Origin: Dama dama
Taxonomy: Eukaryota > Chordata > Mammalia > Artiodactyla > Cervidae
DNA length: 64,000 nt
Assembly: GCF_033118175.1 (NCBI RefSeq)
Contig: NC_083689.1
Location: forward strand, 21,372,501-21,436,500
Reading direction: 5' to 3'
Shown here in pieces: positions 54,151 through 64,000 of the stretch. Position 1 is the stretch's first letter. Each line of letters begins with the position of its first letter. A program made the translations under genes and the position numbers. Below the pieces are notes generated by a model. It was not told the DNA's origin and did no database searches. It saw only the letters and a program-made list of their open reading frames with translations.

Positions 54151-54842
54151 CTTTTTTTTTTAATGGAAAAATTGGTTTAAATCTGTGTTTTCCAAGTACA
54201 AGAAAACTTTCCCCCCAAAGGGAAAGTAGGCCTTACAGTAATTTGGTAAATTATAATTGATTAAGCAGAACTGAAACATTTATTTTTTCTCTCTATCTGC
54301 TCCCTCCAGAGACTGAAAATTCTTACCTTTCCAGTAACTTTGCCAGACAAATCAGGAAGGCTACTGCAAAAACAGGTACAGAAATCCCAGGGTACTTCCG
54401 GGACCTTGAAAAGGGAAGAATTATCTACATCCATTAAGCAAAATCTCTAATAAGCCCTTGGCATGATTTTTCTAGCCCTAAGAGATCTTTTAAAAAGTTC
54501 GGTCTGAGACTCCTTATAAAAGTTTCAGTGAGCATAAAAGCCTATATGATCAGTTATAGTTATATAAATCATCAGGCCGAGTTTATTGAGACCAGACTTA
54601 TTTTTCAAACCAATTAGTGTTTGTTTGGCTATATTTGGTAGAAATTAGGGTAATTTTAGAGAGAAAAAGATAATGTTTCAGTGAATATTAAATGCCAGTT
54701 TTTCTAATGTAGGTCTACATTTACTAAGACTCACTTCCTGGATAGTTCATTGCTGTTATGTTATATTAACGTAATGTTTAATTGAATTATTAAAAGACAC
54801 TTTAAGTTTGTTTCTGAATCTTATCTCAGTAATAAATTTTAG
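54151..54842 (+). other. AT-rich unassigned segment inside the provirus
   Basis: About 690 bp without coding content or a recognised repeat. It occupies the place where CA to integrase should be, so a deletion, replacement or very strong decay is implied. Confidence 0.45.
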
Positions 54843-55118
54843 ATGAAGATCAGATGCCCCACAACCTGCAGCCAGGGATTATTGGTATACTGGAAAAGAC
54901 ATAATTTAAAGAACTACCTCCAATCTGGGTGGAAGGATCCTTATCAGGTACTCTTAACAAGCTCATGCGCAGTAAAACTGAAGGGAACTGACTCTTCGAT
55001 TAATTTCTACTCACAAAGGGGCCCTGCACTGGACTGGCCTATAGAGAGGACTGCTAGCCTCAAAATCACCTTAAAACAACATTCAGACAGAGGACAAACT
55101 ATACTCACACCAGGATGA
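54843..55118 (+). pseudogene. pol: Integrase C-terminus remnant
   Basis: A 91-codon open frame with LLVYWKRH and WKDPYQVLLTSSCAVKLKG is the GPY/F-type C-terminal domain of a gammaretroviral integrase (compare WQGPFKVILL at 31218). Confidence 0.75.
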
Positions 55119-56133
55119 TAAAAAGACATCAGAAGTAGGTAATTTACCAAGAAACTGGACCTGATTTATGTGATCATTTACGGTGGCTTTTCTGACTTCT
55201 TGGACCTTTGCCTATGAATCAGATGTTTTTCTATCCACAGGTACCATCCTACACTGGTTTTAAAAATCAATCCAATTATTATGTTTGTGGTCAATCACCT
55301 TTACCTAGTACATCTAGATTATTTTGGTGGATTTTTCTACTCCAAGGCTATGATTGGTTGGCCCTTAGAAAATTTATTTAAAAGAAAATTATAGTAATGT
55401 TCAGGCCATTATTGATATTACTTGATGGGATCCCCTCACCTGGCCAGTTAATAAGGCCTGCTCCAATCCTGGTGTAAATATGGATTTTCCTCTATTAACT
55501 CAAGCTCAATCAGAGCAACAAGCAAAATTTCACTCAGGGGATAAAACCTCCCACGATTATGGAATACATTTATATAGTTAACACCAGGCTCCTCTAAGCT
55601 GGGAGCAATTAAATCATCAGTTCAGTTCAGTTGCTCAGTTGTGTCCAACTCTCTGCAACCCCATAGACTGCAGCACCAACTCCCAGAGCTTGCTCAAACT
55701 CATGTCCATTGAGAAGGTGATGCCATCCAACCATCTCATCCTCTGTCGTCCCCTTCTCCTCCTGCCTTCAATATTTCCCAGCAGCAGGGTCTTTTCCAAT
55801 GAGTTAGTTCTTCGAATCAGGTGGCTAAAGTATTGGAGTTTCAACATCAGTCCTTCCAGTGAACATTCAGGACTGATTTCCTTTAAGAATGACTGATTGG
55901 GTCTCCTTGCAGTCCAAGGGACTCTCAAGAGTCTTCTCCAACACCGCAGTTCAAAAGCATCAATTCTTTGGAGTTCAGCTTTCTTTATAGTCCAACTCTC
56001 ACATCTATACATGATTACTGGAAAAACCATAGCTTTGACTAGATGGACCTTTGTCAACAAAATAATGTCTCTGCTTTTTAATATGCTGTCTAGGTTTGGT
56101 CCTAGCTTTTCTTCCAAGGATCAAGTGTCTTTT

Positions 56134-56424
56134 TTTTTTTTTTTTTACATATTAAGAAAACACTTTTTATTTCACAATGGAATGAGTCTTTTGAAGCAAA
56201 GCTGTACAATCTAGTGACAATTTAAACAAATTCAAATTGGAAAGTTACAAGGAAGATTACAGAAGGAAACAGGAGGAATCTGGCCTTAATGGGTTTAAAT
56301 CCCAGAGGCTCTGAGCCAAGCTCCAAAATCAGCCTTAACTCCTGCCTGAGCTGGGCAGGAATCCTTTCCCAGGCTCAATAGTGGGTGAAATGAACCAGGA
56401 GTGGAGATCACAGGGCCTGGGGGC
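56134..56424 (-). pseudogene. Retroposed mRNA 3' end, gene unknown
   Basis: Poly(T) at 56134-56146, the complement of AATAAA at 56167-56172, ~250 bp of 3' UTR-like sequence, and AGTGTCTTTT duplications (56124-56133 and 56425-56434). This is a 5'-truncated processed pseudogene containing only 3' UTR. The source gene is not recognised. Confidence 0.8.
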
Positions 56425-56947
56425 AGTGTCTTTTAACTTCATGGCAGCAGTCACCATCTACAGTGATTTGGGGGCCCAAGAAAATAAAGTCTGTCACTGT
56501 TTCCATTGTTTCCCCGTCTATTTGTCATGAAGTGATGGGACCAGATGCCATGATCTTCATTTTCTGAATGTTGAGTTTTAAGCCGGCTTTTTCACTCTCC
56601 TCTTTCACTTTCATCAAGAGGCTCTTTAGTTCCTCTTCACTCTCTGCCATAAGGGTGGTGTCATCTGCATATCTGAGGTTATCGGTATTTCTTCCAACAA
56701 TTTTGATTCTAGCTTGCACTTAATCCAGCCCAGCATTTTGCATGATGTATTCTGTATATAAGTTCAATAAGCAGGGTGACAATACACAGCCTTGATGTAC
56801 TCCTTTCCCAGCTTGAAACCAGTTTGTTGTTCCATGTCTGGTTCTAACTGTTGCTTCTTGATCTGCATATAGGTTTTGTCAGGAGAAGGGTAGAGTGGTC
56901 TGGTATTCCCACCTCTTGAAGAATTTTCCAGTTTGTTGTGATCTACA

Positions 56948-57683
56948 CAAAGACACTTACTCCTTGGAAGGAAAGTTATGACCAACCTAGATAGCATATT
57001 AAAAAGCAGAGACATTACTTTGCCAACAAAGGTCCATCTCATCAAGGCCATGGGTTTTCCAGTAGTCATGTATGGACGTGAGAGTTGGACTATAAAGAAA
57101 GCTAAGCGTGGAGAAGGAAATGGCAACCCACTCCAGTATTCTTGCCTGGAAAAGTCCATGGACAGAGGAGCCTGGCAGGCTGAAGTCCATGGGATTACAT
57201 GACTGAGCACGTGTGCACGGGGGTGCAGGGAGATGGGCTGGTAGCAATAAAGTAGTAGAACTAAAAAAAAGAAGAAGAAAGCTAAGTGCAGAAGAATTGA
57301 TGCCTTTGAACTGGAGTGTTGGAGAAGATTCTTGAGAGTCCCTTGGACTGCAAGGAGATCCAACCAGTCCATCCTAAAGGAGATCAGTCCTGAGTGTTCA
57401 TTGGAAGGACTGATGTTGAAGGTGAAACTCCAATACTTTGGCCACCTGATGCGAAGAGCCGACCCATTTGAAAAGACTCTGATGCTGGGGAAGATTGAGG
57501 GCAGGAGGAGAAGGGGACGACAGAGAATCAGATGGTTGGATGGCATCACCGACTCCATGGAGAAGAGTTTGAGTAGACTCTGGGAGTTGGTGATGAACAG
57601 AGGAACGTGGCGTGCTGTGGTCCATGGGGTCATGAAGAGTTGGACACGACTGAGTGACTGAACTGAACTGAACTGAACTGAAC
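56948..57683 (+). mobile_element. BovB 3' end nested in opposite BovB
   Basis: Sense BovB ORF2 C-terminus to the repeated ACTGA end (57656-57680). ACACA at both edges is the likely short duplication. A Bov-tA (57112-57285) sits inside with GAAAGCTAAG on both sides (57098-57107 and 57277-57288 region). Confidence 0.88.
57112..57235 (+). mobile_element. Bov-tA SINE nested in BovB
   Basis: Bov-A monomer (ggagaaggaaatggcaaccc to catgactgagcacg), followed by an A-rich tail to about 57280. Confidence 0.9.
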
Positions 57684-58606
57684 ACAATCAAAGGCTGTGG
57701 CATAATCAATAAAGCAGAAGTAAATGTTTTTCTGGAATTCTCTTGCTTTTTCTATGATCCGACAGTGGCCACAGGACTGGAAAATGTCAGTTTTCATTCC
57801 AACCCCAAATTAAATCATACTAAGGATAATCAGTATAGTAACACTAGGAAACTGGGCTGGGTGCCTTATGGAGCATAACAGTACATAATTCCCCCAAAAG
57901 ATGAGAATTAATATAGCATAGACTAAGTCAGACGACCTGAGATACCCTGGCAGCACCTAATGAAAGTTGTTGACTAAATTATTACTTATGACTTTACTAA
58001 TACTGCTAACTGTGTTATTAGTAGTTTGTTTATTTTTACAAAATTGTTTCTTAAATCACCAAGTGTGAAACTGAGTCTCTGACAAAATGATCACATATAG
58101 TTCCTTGTAAGATCAATGATGGTAATAGTGTAACTATAGGGGGAGAAGCAATAAGAGGGAATGTATTCCTGGACCATAAGAAGCTAATAAGGCAGATGGT
58201 CAAGAGACTTTTTTGCTACTTATAAGGCCAAGTCCAGTAATAGCACATTAAGTGGACTATCAGCAAAGTTTTTGCCAGACCTGAGAATAAGAATTCCTAG
58301 CAACAAGGGTAAAAATGGTCAGGAAATGCTCCCCAAACTATGGTCAAATTTATGACCATGAAAGGACCTGGTGGTCTGGAAACTGGCCCTTGCCATCTTC
58401 ATCTACCTCTACAAAGATTAAACTGTGGCCACTGCAGCTGTGGAAACTTCAACACCCCTTGCAAGGGGTTCAGGGTGGAGATCAAGAATGAGGCACTCTG
58501 CATTCTGAGAAAAATTGGCAGAGCAGGCCTTCAAATGTTAGATAGCTTCAGGAGAAGATTTTATGAGCCCAAATTCTTGTATCTTCTCAATACCTAGAGA
58601 AACACT

Positions 58607-58875
58607 GGCATCATTTTTTAAATTAATTTTTATTGGAGTATAGTTGCTTTACAATGTTGCATTAGTTTATAGTGTACAGCAGAATGAATCAGCCGTACAC
58701 ATGCATATATACCCTCCCTTTCGGAGTTCTTCCCACCCACGTCACCACACCTCATTAAGTAGAGTTCTCTGTGGTATACAGTATGTTCTCATTAACTATC
58801 TACTTTATACATAGTATCTATAGCATGTTTGTGTTAACCGCAATCTTCCCACCCCATCCTCCCCCACTTTGTATT
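58607..58875 (-). mobile_element. Artiodactyl L1 3' UTR, antisense
   Basis: 'attggagtatagttgctttacaatg' to 'catcctcccccactttg', flanked by AGAAACACTG(G/A)CATCA (about 58599 and 58877). Confidence 0.88.
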
Positions 58876-59384
58876 AGAAACACTGACATCAATAATGGTG
58901 ACATCTACTTTGGCTATTAAGGAGAAATTTATAATGAAATGTCAAAATGGAGTAGCTATGGTTCAGACATCCAAGGAAATAACTAGGTGACAATGTGGAT
59001 GAGATTTCTGACAAGTCCTTGTTTTGCTAAGAACTTAAGCTTTCTGTGTCTGATGCCCTCAACCACTCTCAAAACAATCCTTCTGGCAGTTGGTGACTGC
59101 AACCTTACTTTTTAAAGGTCTTCTCTTGTAACTAAAACATTTCTAGACAATGAAATTGCTTTAGATCTTATGTTAATAAGAAGAGAAAACACACTGTATA
59201 GTGACCAATAACTCCTGTTATGTATGTGTTCCTACCACATCAAAAGCTAAAACCTACTTAGACAAAACTAGACAACTAGCTGCCTGGCTACAAGTTTCCC
59301 CAAAGTGCCAGTTTTAAACTGTCCTTCACCCTTCATCCTCCCAATAATGATTTCTCTTGGGTTCACGTCTTTCAGGGAGGAATT

Positions 59385-60394
59385 TGAGGCAGGAGGTGGA
59401 TGGGCCCCAGCTTGAGCAACTGGATTTTGTTCCCTGTGGACAGAAATTCCTTAACAGCAGAAGCAAGAGACAGGGCTGGGCTCTGCCTAGATAAGAGATG
59501 AAAGCCCACATACTCCTCATTCTGAAAGTCCAGAAGACCTTCCCAACTACATAGGAGACAGAAAGTCTCTTTGAAGGTCAAAGGGAGAGGGCACCACTTC
59601 ATAGTAAGTGATGCCAACCTACCCATAGGCCTCTTTGCTGGAATTGTTCTTGGCTAAGAGAGGCATGCGGAGAAGGCAATGGCACCCTGATCCAGTACTC
59701 TTGCCTGGAAAATCCCATGGACAGAGGAGCCTGGTAGGCTGCAGTCCGTGGGGTCGTTAAGAGTTGGACACAACTGAGCGACTTCACTTTCACTTTTCAC
59801 TTTCAAGCACTGGAGAAGGAACTGGCAACCCACTCCAGTGTTTTTGCCTGGAGAATCCCAGGGACGGGGGTGCCTGGTGGGCTGCCATCTTTGGGGTCGC
59901 ACAGGGTTGGACACAACAGAAGTGACTTAGCAGCAGCAGCAGCAAGAGATGCACGCACACAGGAGATGACCCTGAGATAAAACAAACATGGACTCAGAAA
60001 GAGGCAAAGCAAGATGACTGGCCGGGGACTTCCTTGGTGGTTCAGCGGTTAAGACACAGGTTTTCACTGCCATGGACATGGGTTCAATCCCTGGTTGGGG
60101 AGCTAAGAACCCGCCTCCCCACCAAAAAAAAGCTGGCCAAAGGAAACTCGGAAGACATGCCCTATAAAAAGGAAACCCAGAAGAACTGCTTCATAAGAGT
60201 GATTCAAACTACCAGAAGGTAATACACAGCTGATGGGCTGGGGCCTTGTCATTGCTCCAGCCTGACTTCTATCTCTGGTCAGGAACTGAAATCCTCCTTC
60301 AAGTCACAGGCTGAGGCCACTGGAGATCGGTTCATAGGATGGAGAAGTGGACAGGGGGAAGCAGGTGCTAAGATTGAGGGGTCCTGAGGTCCCA
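59385..60394 (+). repeat. 3' LTR of the decayed provirus
   Basis: Preceded by a purine-rich GGGAGGAATT tract. Starts TGAGGCAGGAGG and ends CA at 60394. CTATAAAAAG at 60162-60171 is the TATA element. Contains a CHR SINE (60024-60130) shared with the 5' LTR and its own BOV-A2 (59668-59946). Confidence 0.75.
59668..59946 (+). mobile_element. BOV-A2 SINE (dimer)
   Basis: Two Bov-A monomers in tandem joined by 'cttcactttcacttttcac', ending in (CAG)n/A. Flanked by AAGAG(A/G)(T)GCA(C/T)GC-type repeats (about 59656 and 59944). Confidence 0.92.
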
Positions 60395-61109
60395 TTTCCC
60401 AGGTGAAGTCTCAGAAGTGAGAAGATATGTAGTTAAAGGGGATCCGTAAGCTGAGAGACCCGGGTCTCCCTCCTTACTGTTTAGGACCCTTGCAAAGACA
60501 AAGCCAAGCTGCATAGCCCTAGGGCAACTTGGGGACACTCACAGCAGAGGGGCAACAAAGGGATGGCCAAGTGGGACAGACAGGACACTTGAGATGGCTC
60601 CTTCAAACTGCCCTTGGTTCCCAGGGGCGAGCTAACTTCCTGCATCCAGATTTCCACCCCTACCCCAGCTCCACCTCTGGGGCCTCTCCCCTCAATTCCC
60701 TCCCCTGCACTGTGCCCGGACTCCTCTGGCTTCTCAGAAGTCATGAGGAAGGGGAAAATTAGCTGGCAAGGGGAAGGGAGCCCACCACGCCCCTCCCTGC
60801 AGCCTCTTCTAGCTTGCAGGTGGAGGAAGCTCTGGTTTCAACACTTACTCAGACACCCCCAAACCACCCCAAGCAGAACTTCATAGTCCAGAGAGCAATC
60901 AATCGATGGAGCTCCCTTAGGGCCCCCAGTCAGTAATCCAGAGTGGTGGGAAAACCCAGACAAGTAATGTAAATGTGTGATGAAAACCCAGGCACAACAC
61001 ACATTCAACTCTTTGTTATGTGGATTAAGCTGATACATCTCTGAGCCTGCATCTCTGAAAAATGGGAACCATAGCTTCATCCAGTTCCTAGGGCTTGGGT
61101 AAAAATTTC
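60395..61109. other. Unassigned sequence
   Basis: Moderately GC-rich, with no repeat recognised apart from a MIR-like phrase near 61040-61075 (ctgcatctctgaaaaatggg). No coding motif on either strand. Confidence 0.45.
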
Positions 61110-61124
61110 AAAAGGTCATACCTG

Positions 61125-62661
61125 AACGTATGGAGTTCAAATCTCATGCTCTGTGACAACCTAGAAGGGTGGAAAGGGGTGGGAGTGGGACAGAAGTTCA
61201 AGGAGGGGACATATGTATACCTATGGCTGATTCACGTTGATGTGTGGCAGAGAACAACACAATATTGTAAAGTAATTATCCTCCAATTAAAATTAAATAA
61301 GTTTTTAATTAATGTTTTTAATTTTAATTGGAGGATAATTACTTTACAGTATTGTGGTAGTTTTTGCCATACATCTGCATGAATCAGCCATGTGTGCACA
61401 TGAACCCCCCCATCCTGAACACCCCTCCCTCCTTCCTTCCCACCCTGTCCCTCGGGCTTGTCCCAGAGCACCAGCTTTGGGTGCCCTGCTTCATGCATCA
61501 AATTTGCACTGGTCATCTGTTTTACATATGGTAATATACATGTTTCAATGCTTTTTTCTCATATCATCCCACCCTTGCCTCTCCCACATAGTCCAAAAGT
61601 CTGTCCTTTACATCTGTGTCTCTTTTGCTCTCTTGCATATAGGGTCATCATTACTGTCTTTCTAAATTCCATATATATGTGTTAGTACACTGTATTGGTG
61701 TTTCTCTTTCTGCCTTACTCCACTCTATATAATAGGCTCCAGTCTCATCCACCTCATTAGAACAGACTCAAATGTGGTCTTTTTATAGCTGAGTAATATT
61801 CCATTGTATATATGTACCACAACTTCCTTATCCATTGGTCTACCAATGGACATCTAGACTGCTTCCATGCCCTGCTTCATGTATTGTATTGTAAACAGTG
61901 TAAATAGCTGTAAACAGCTATTGTAAACAGTGCTGCAATGAAAATTGGGTACATGTGTCTCTTTCAATTCTGGTTTCCTCAGTGTGTATGCCCAAAGTGA
62001 AATTCTATTTCCAGTGTTTTAAGGAATCGCCACACTGTTCTCCATGGTGGCTGTACCAGTTTGCATTCCCACCAACAGTGTAAGAGGCTTCCCTTTTCTC
62101 CATACCCTCTCCAGCATTTATCGTTTGTAGACTTTTTCATGGCAGCCATTCTCACCAGCGTGAGATGATACCTCATTGTGGTTTTGATTTGCATTTTTCT
62201 AATAATGAGTGATGCTGAGCATCTTTTCATGTGTCTATCGGCCATCTGTATGTCTTCTTTGGAGAAATGTCTGTTTAGTTCTTTGGTCCACTTTTTGATT
62301 GGGTTGTTAGTTTTTCTGATATTGAGCTGCATGAGCTGCTTGTGTATTTTGGAGATTGATTCTTTGTCAGTTTTTTTGTTTGCTATTATTTTCTCCCATT
62401 CTGAAGACTGCCTTTTCACCTTGCATATAGTTTCCTTCATTGTGCAAAAGCTTTTAAGTTTAATTAGGTCCCATTTGTTTATTTTTGTTTTTATTTCCAT
62501 TACTCTGGGATGTGGGCCATAGAGGATCTTGCTGTGATTTATGTCAGAGAATGTTCTGCCTATGTTTTCCTCTAAGGGTTTTATAGTTTCTGGTCTTGCA
62601 TTTAGATCTTTAATCCATTTTGAGTGTATAAAAATAAATAAATTTTTTAAAATGTAAAATA
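61125..62661 (+). mobile_element. L1 3' end (plus) split by an L1 (minus)
   Basis: The plus-strand L1 tail is 61125-61308; its remaining A-rich tail is 62651-62661. AAAAGG(T/C)CATACCTG flanks the whole (61110-61124 and 62662-62676). Confidence 0.85.
61309..62634 (-). mobile_element. 5'-truncated L1, minus strand, nested
   Basis: L1 3' UTR and ORF2 C-terminus inserted in the tail of the plus-strand L1. Duplication TAAATAA(G/A)TTTTT(T)AA at 61294-61308 and 62635-62650. The ORF2 fragment is open from about 62634 back to 61979 on the minus strand and includes the CWRGYGEKGSLLHCWWEC segment. Confidence 0.9.
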
Positions 62662-62705
62662 AAAAGGCCATACCTGCCCAGTTCTTAGTATGGGACTAAG
62701 CCCTG

Positions 62706-62920
62706 GACAAGCTCCCCTGGCGGCTCAGATGGTAAAGAATCTGCCTGCAATGCGGGAGACCTGGGTTCAATCCCTGAGTCAGGAAGGTCCCCTGGAGGAG
62801 AGCCTGGCAACCCACTCCAGTATTCTTGCCTGGAGAATCCCCATGGACAAAGGAGCCTGGCAGGCTGCAGTCCACGGGGTCACAAAGAGTCGGACATGAC
62901 TGAGCGACTGAGCACAGCAC
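62706..62920 (+). mobile_element. Bov-tA SINE, full length
   Basis: Near-consensus copy with the exact duplication AAGCCCTGGA (62698-62707 and 62922-62931). Probably one of the youngest SINEs here. Confidence 0.95.
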
Positions 62921-62952
62921 AAGCCCTGGATAATGAATGAATCTTTGGGTTG

Positions 62953-63186
62953 CTTTTTTTTTATTGGAAGATAATTATTTTACAAAATTGTGTTAGTCTC
63001 TGCCACACATCAACATGAACCAGCCATAGGTATACACATGTCCCCTTCCTCTGGAACCAAGAAAGATGGTACTGATGAATCTATTTGCAGGGCAGCCGTG
63101 GAGATGCAGACATAGAGAACGGAATTTTGGGCACAGTAGGGGAGGGAGAGGGTGGGATAAATTGAGAGCGTAGCAGGGAAACATAT
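62953..63186 (-). mobile_element. Short L1 3' end with 5' inversion
   Basis: 62953-63052 is an antisense L1 tail (gaagataattattttacaaaattg). 63053-63186 is sense-strand L1 3' UTR (gcagacatagagaacggaatttt, gagagggtgggataaattg). Confidence 0.75.
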
Positions 63187-63930
63187 ACATTCAGTTCAGT
63201 TCAGTTCAGTTCAGTCGCTCAGTCATGTCCGACTCCTTGCGACCCCATGAATCACAGCACGCCAGGCCTCCCTGTCTGTCATCAACTCCCGGAGTTTACT
63301 CAAACTCATGTCCATCGAGTCGGTGATGCCATCCAGCCATCTCATCCTCTGCCGTCTCCTTCTCCTCCTGCCCCCAATCCCTCCCAGCATCAGGGTCTTT
63401 TCCAATGAGTCAACTCTTCACATGAGGTGGCCAAAGTATTGGAGTTTCAGCTTCCGCATCAGTCCTTCCAATGAACACCAAGGACTGATCTCCTTTAGGA
63501 GGGACTGGTTGGAGGTCCTTGCAGTCCAAGGGACTCTAAAGAGTCTTCTCCAACACCACAGTTCAAAAGCATCAGTTTTTCAGCGCTCAGCTTTCTTCAC
63601 AGTCCAACTCTCACATCCATACATGACCACTGGAAAAACCATAGCCTTGACTAGACAGACCTTTGTTGGCAAAGTAATGTCTCTGCTTTTTAATATGCTA
63701 TCTAGGTTGGTCCTAACTTTCCTTCCAAGGAGTAAGCGTCTTTTAATTTCATGGCTGCAATCACCATCTGCAGTGATTTTGGAGCCCAAAAAAATAAAGT
63801 CTGACACTGTTTCCACTGTCTCCCCATCCATTTCCCATGAAGTGATGGGACCAGATGCCATGATCTTAGTTTTCTGAATGCTGAGCTTTAAGCCAACTTT
63901 TTCACTCTCCTCTTTCACTTTCATCAAGAG
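63187..63930 (-). mobile_element. BovB LINE 3' end, minus strand
   Basis: Opens with five TTCAG units (63191-63215). The antisense ORF2 C-terminus (63580-63927 minus, MASGPITSWEMDG and YGCESWTVKK) is well preserved. 63931-64000 is unassigned. Confidence 0.92.
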
Positions 63931-64000
63931 GCTGCTGTATGTGAATATATCATTAGTGGGAGTTTGCTGTGTGATAAAAGGAGCTCACCAGTGCTCTGTG

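Larger units (their letters stand above)
55618..57808 (-). mobile_element. BovB (minus) with 5' inversion and three inserts
   Basis: Antisense BovB pieces: 55618-56123, 56435-56947 and 57684-57763. The last 45 bases (57764-57808, agtggccacaggactgg) are in sense orientation, a short 5' inversion. AATTAAATCAT flanks the whole (55605-55617 region and 57807-57819). Inserts: an mRNA 3' end (56134-56424) and a plus-strand BovB with a Bov-tA (56948-57683). Confidence 0.88.
55230..59310 (+). pseudogene. env: env remnants, heavily interrupted
   Basis: 55265-55370 encodes an SU segment like N(Q)SN.YVCG followed by FWWIFLLQGYDW, parallel to SNCWVCG..FPWWTSPLQG in the Env at 20999. After the BovB block, 59148-59310 resembles the TM immunosuppressive-like helix and cysteine region (LDNEIALDL; TRQLAAWLQV). 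57809-58594 between them is only partly interpretable. Confidence 0.55.
50566..60394 (+). mobile_element. Decayed class I provirus with many insertions
   Basis: Two diverged LTRs in the same orientation bracket a tRNA-Phe-like primer site, gag MA, integrase and envelope remnants in the correct order. Later insertions are CHR, Bov-tA/BOV-A2, three BovB copies, an mRNA 3' end and an L1 tail. Most of gag, pro and RT is missing. No target duplication could be recognised. Confidence 0.7.

Noticed and set aside
57990..58070. A short hydrophobic leucine/valine-rich frame as the Env membrane anchor of the decayed provirus
   Set aside because: TM ectodomain-like sequence lies further downstream (59148-59310), so the order would be wrong; the evidence is too weak to call.

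Overview
The window is ruminant (pecoran) nuclear DNA, built almost entirely from transposable elements. The diagnosis rests on four lineage-restricted repeats that recur throughout: BovB (RTE-type) LINEs with the (TTCAGT)n-type end, Bov-tA/BOV-A2 SINEs, tRNA-Glu-derived CHR-type SINEs, and artiodactyl L1 3' ends. I find no host protein-coding gene, rRNA, functional tRNA or CRISPR array. Nearly all long open frames belong to LINE ORF2 or retroviral genes, or are shadows of them.

Layout. 1-12180: old L1 copies, mostly minus strand, cut by a younger plus-strand L1 (506-3262), BovB ends, SINEs and a hAT-type DNA transposon. 12181-35815: one very old plus-strand L1 that served as a landing platform. 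It is interrupted by a GC-rich insert (13660-15098), a 5'-inverted L1 (15406-17001), a BovB with its own nested L1 ends (17541-20169), a retroposed spliced retroviral env mRNA (20877-23620), and a SINE carrying a solo LTR that in turn carries a young gammaretroviral provirus (25344-33904). 35816-50560: an LTR-like segment, a 5'-inverted BovB, unassigned DNA, old LTRs and L1s, several antisense BovB ends and a second LTR inside a split DNA transposon. 50566-60394: a decayed older provirus loaded with SINEs, three BovB insertions and a small mRNA retrocopy. 60395-64000: unassigned DNA, two nested L1s that form a palindrome, a Bov-tA, a 5'-inverted L1 and a BovB end.

Two retroviral objects stand out. 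At 20877-23620 the structure R-U5-PBS-env-U3-R lacks gag and pol, starts at R, ends at the poly(A) site and is flanked by a perfect 14-bp duplication at a TT|AAAA site. This is the signature of a spliced subgenomic env mRNA copied by L1 machinery. It retains a long open Env frame with no in-frame AUG near its start. At 25344-33904 a tRNA-Phe-primed class I provirus has LTRs differing at 8 of 428 positions, gag-pro-pol-env in recognisable but broken form, and two small overlapping AUG-initiated frames between pol and env, the second with two predicted membrane helices. These are the best candidates here for something undescribed.

The elements act on each other rather than as a pathway. L1 endonuclease/RT explains the SINEs, mRNA retrocopies and 5' inversions. 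Retroviral integration explains the LTR elements with 4-5 bp duplications. The nesting order gives a relative chronology. All family names come from motif and consensus memory, not from database searches.
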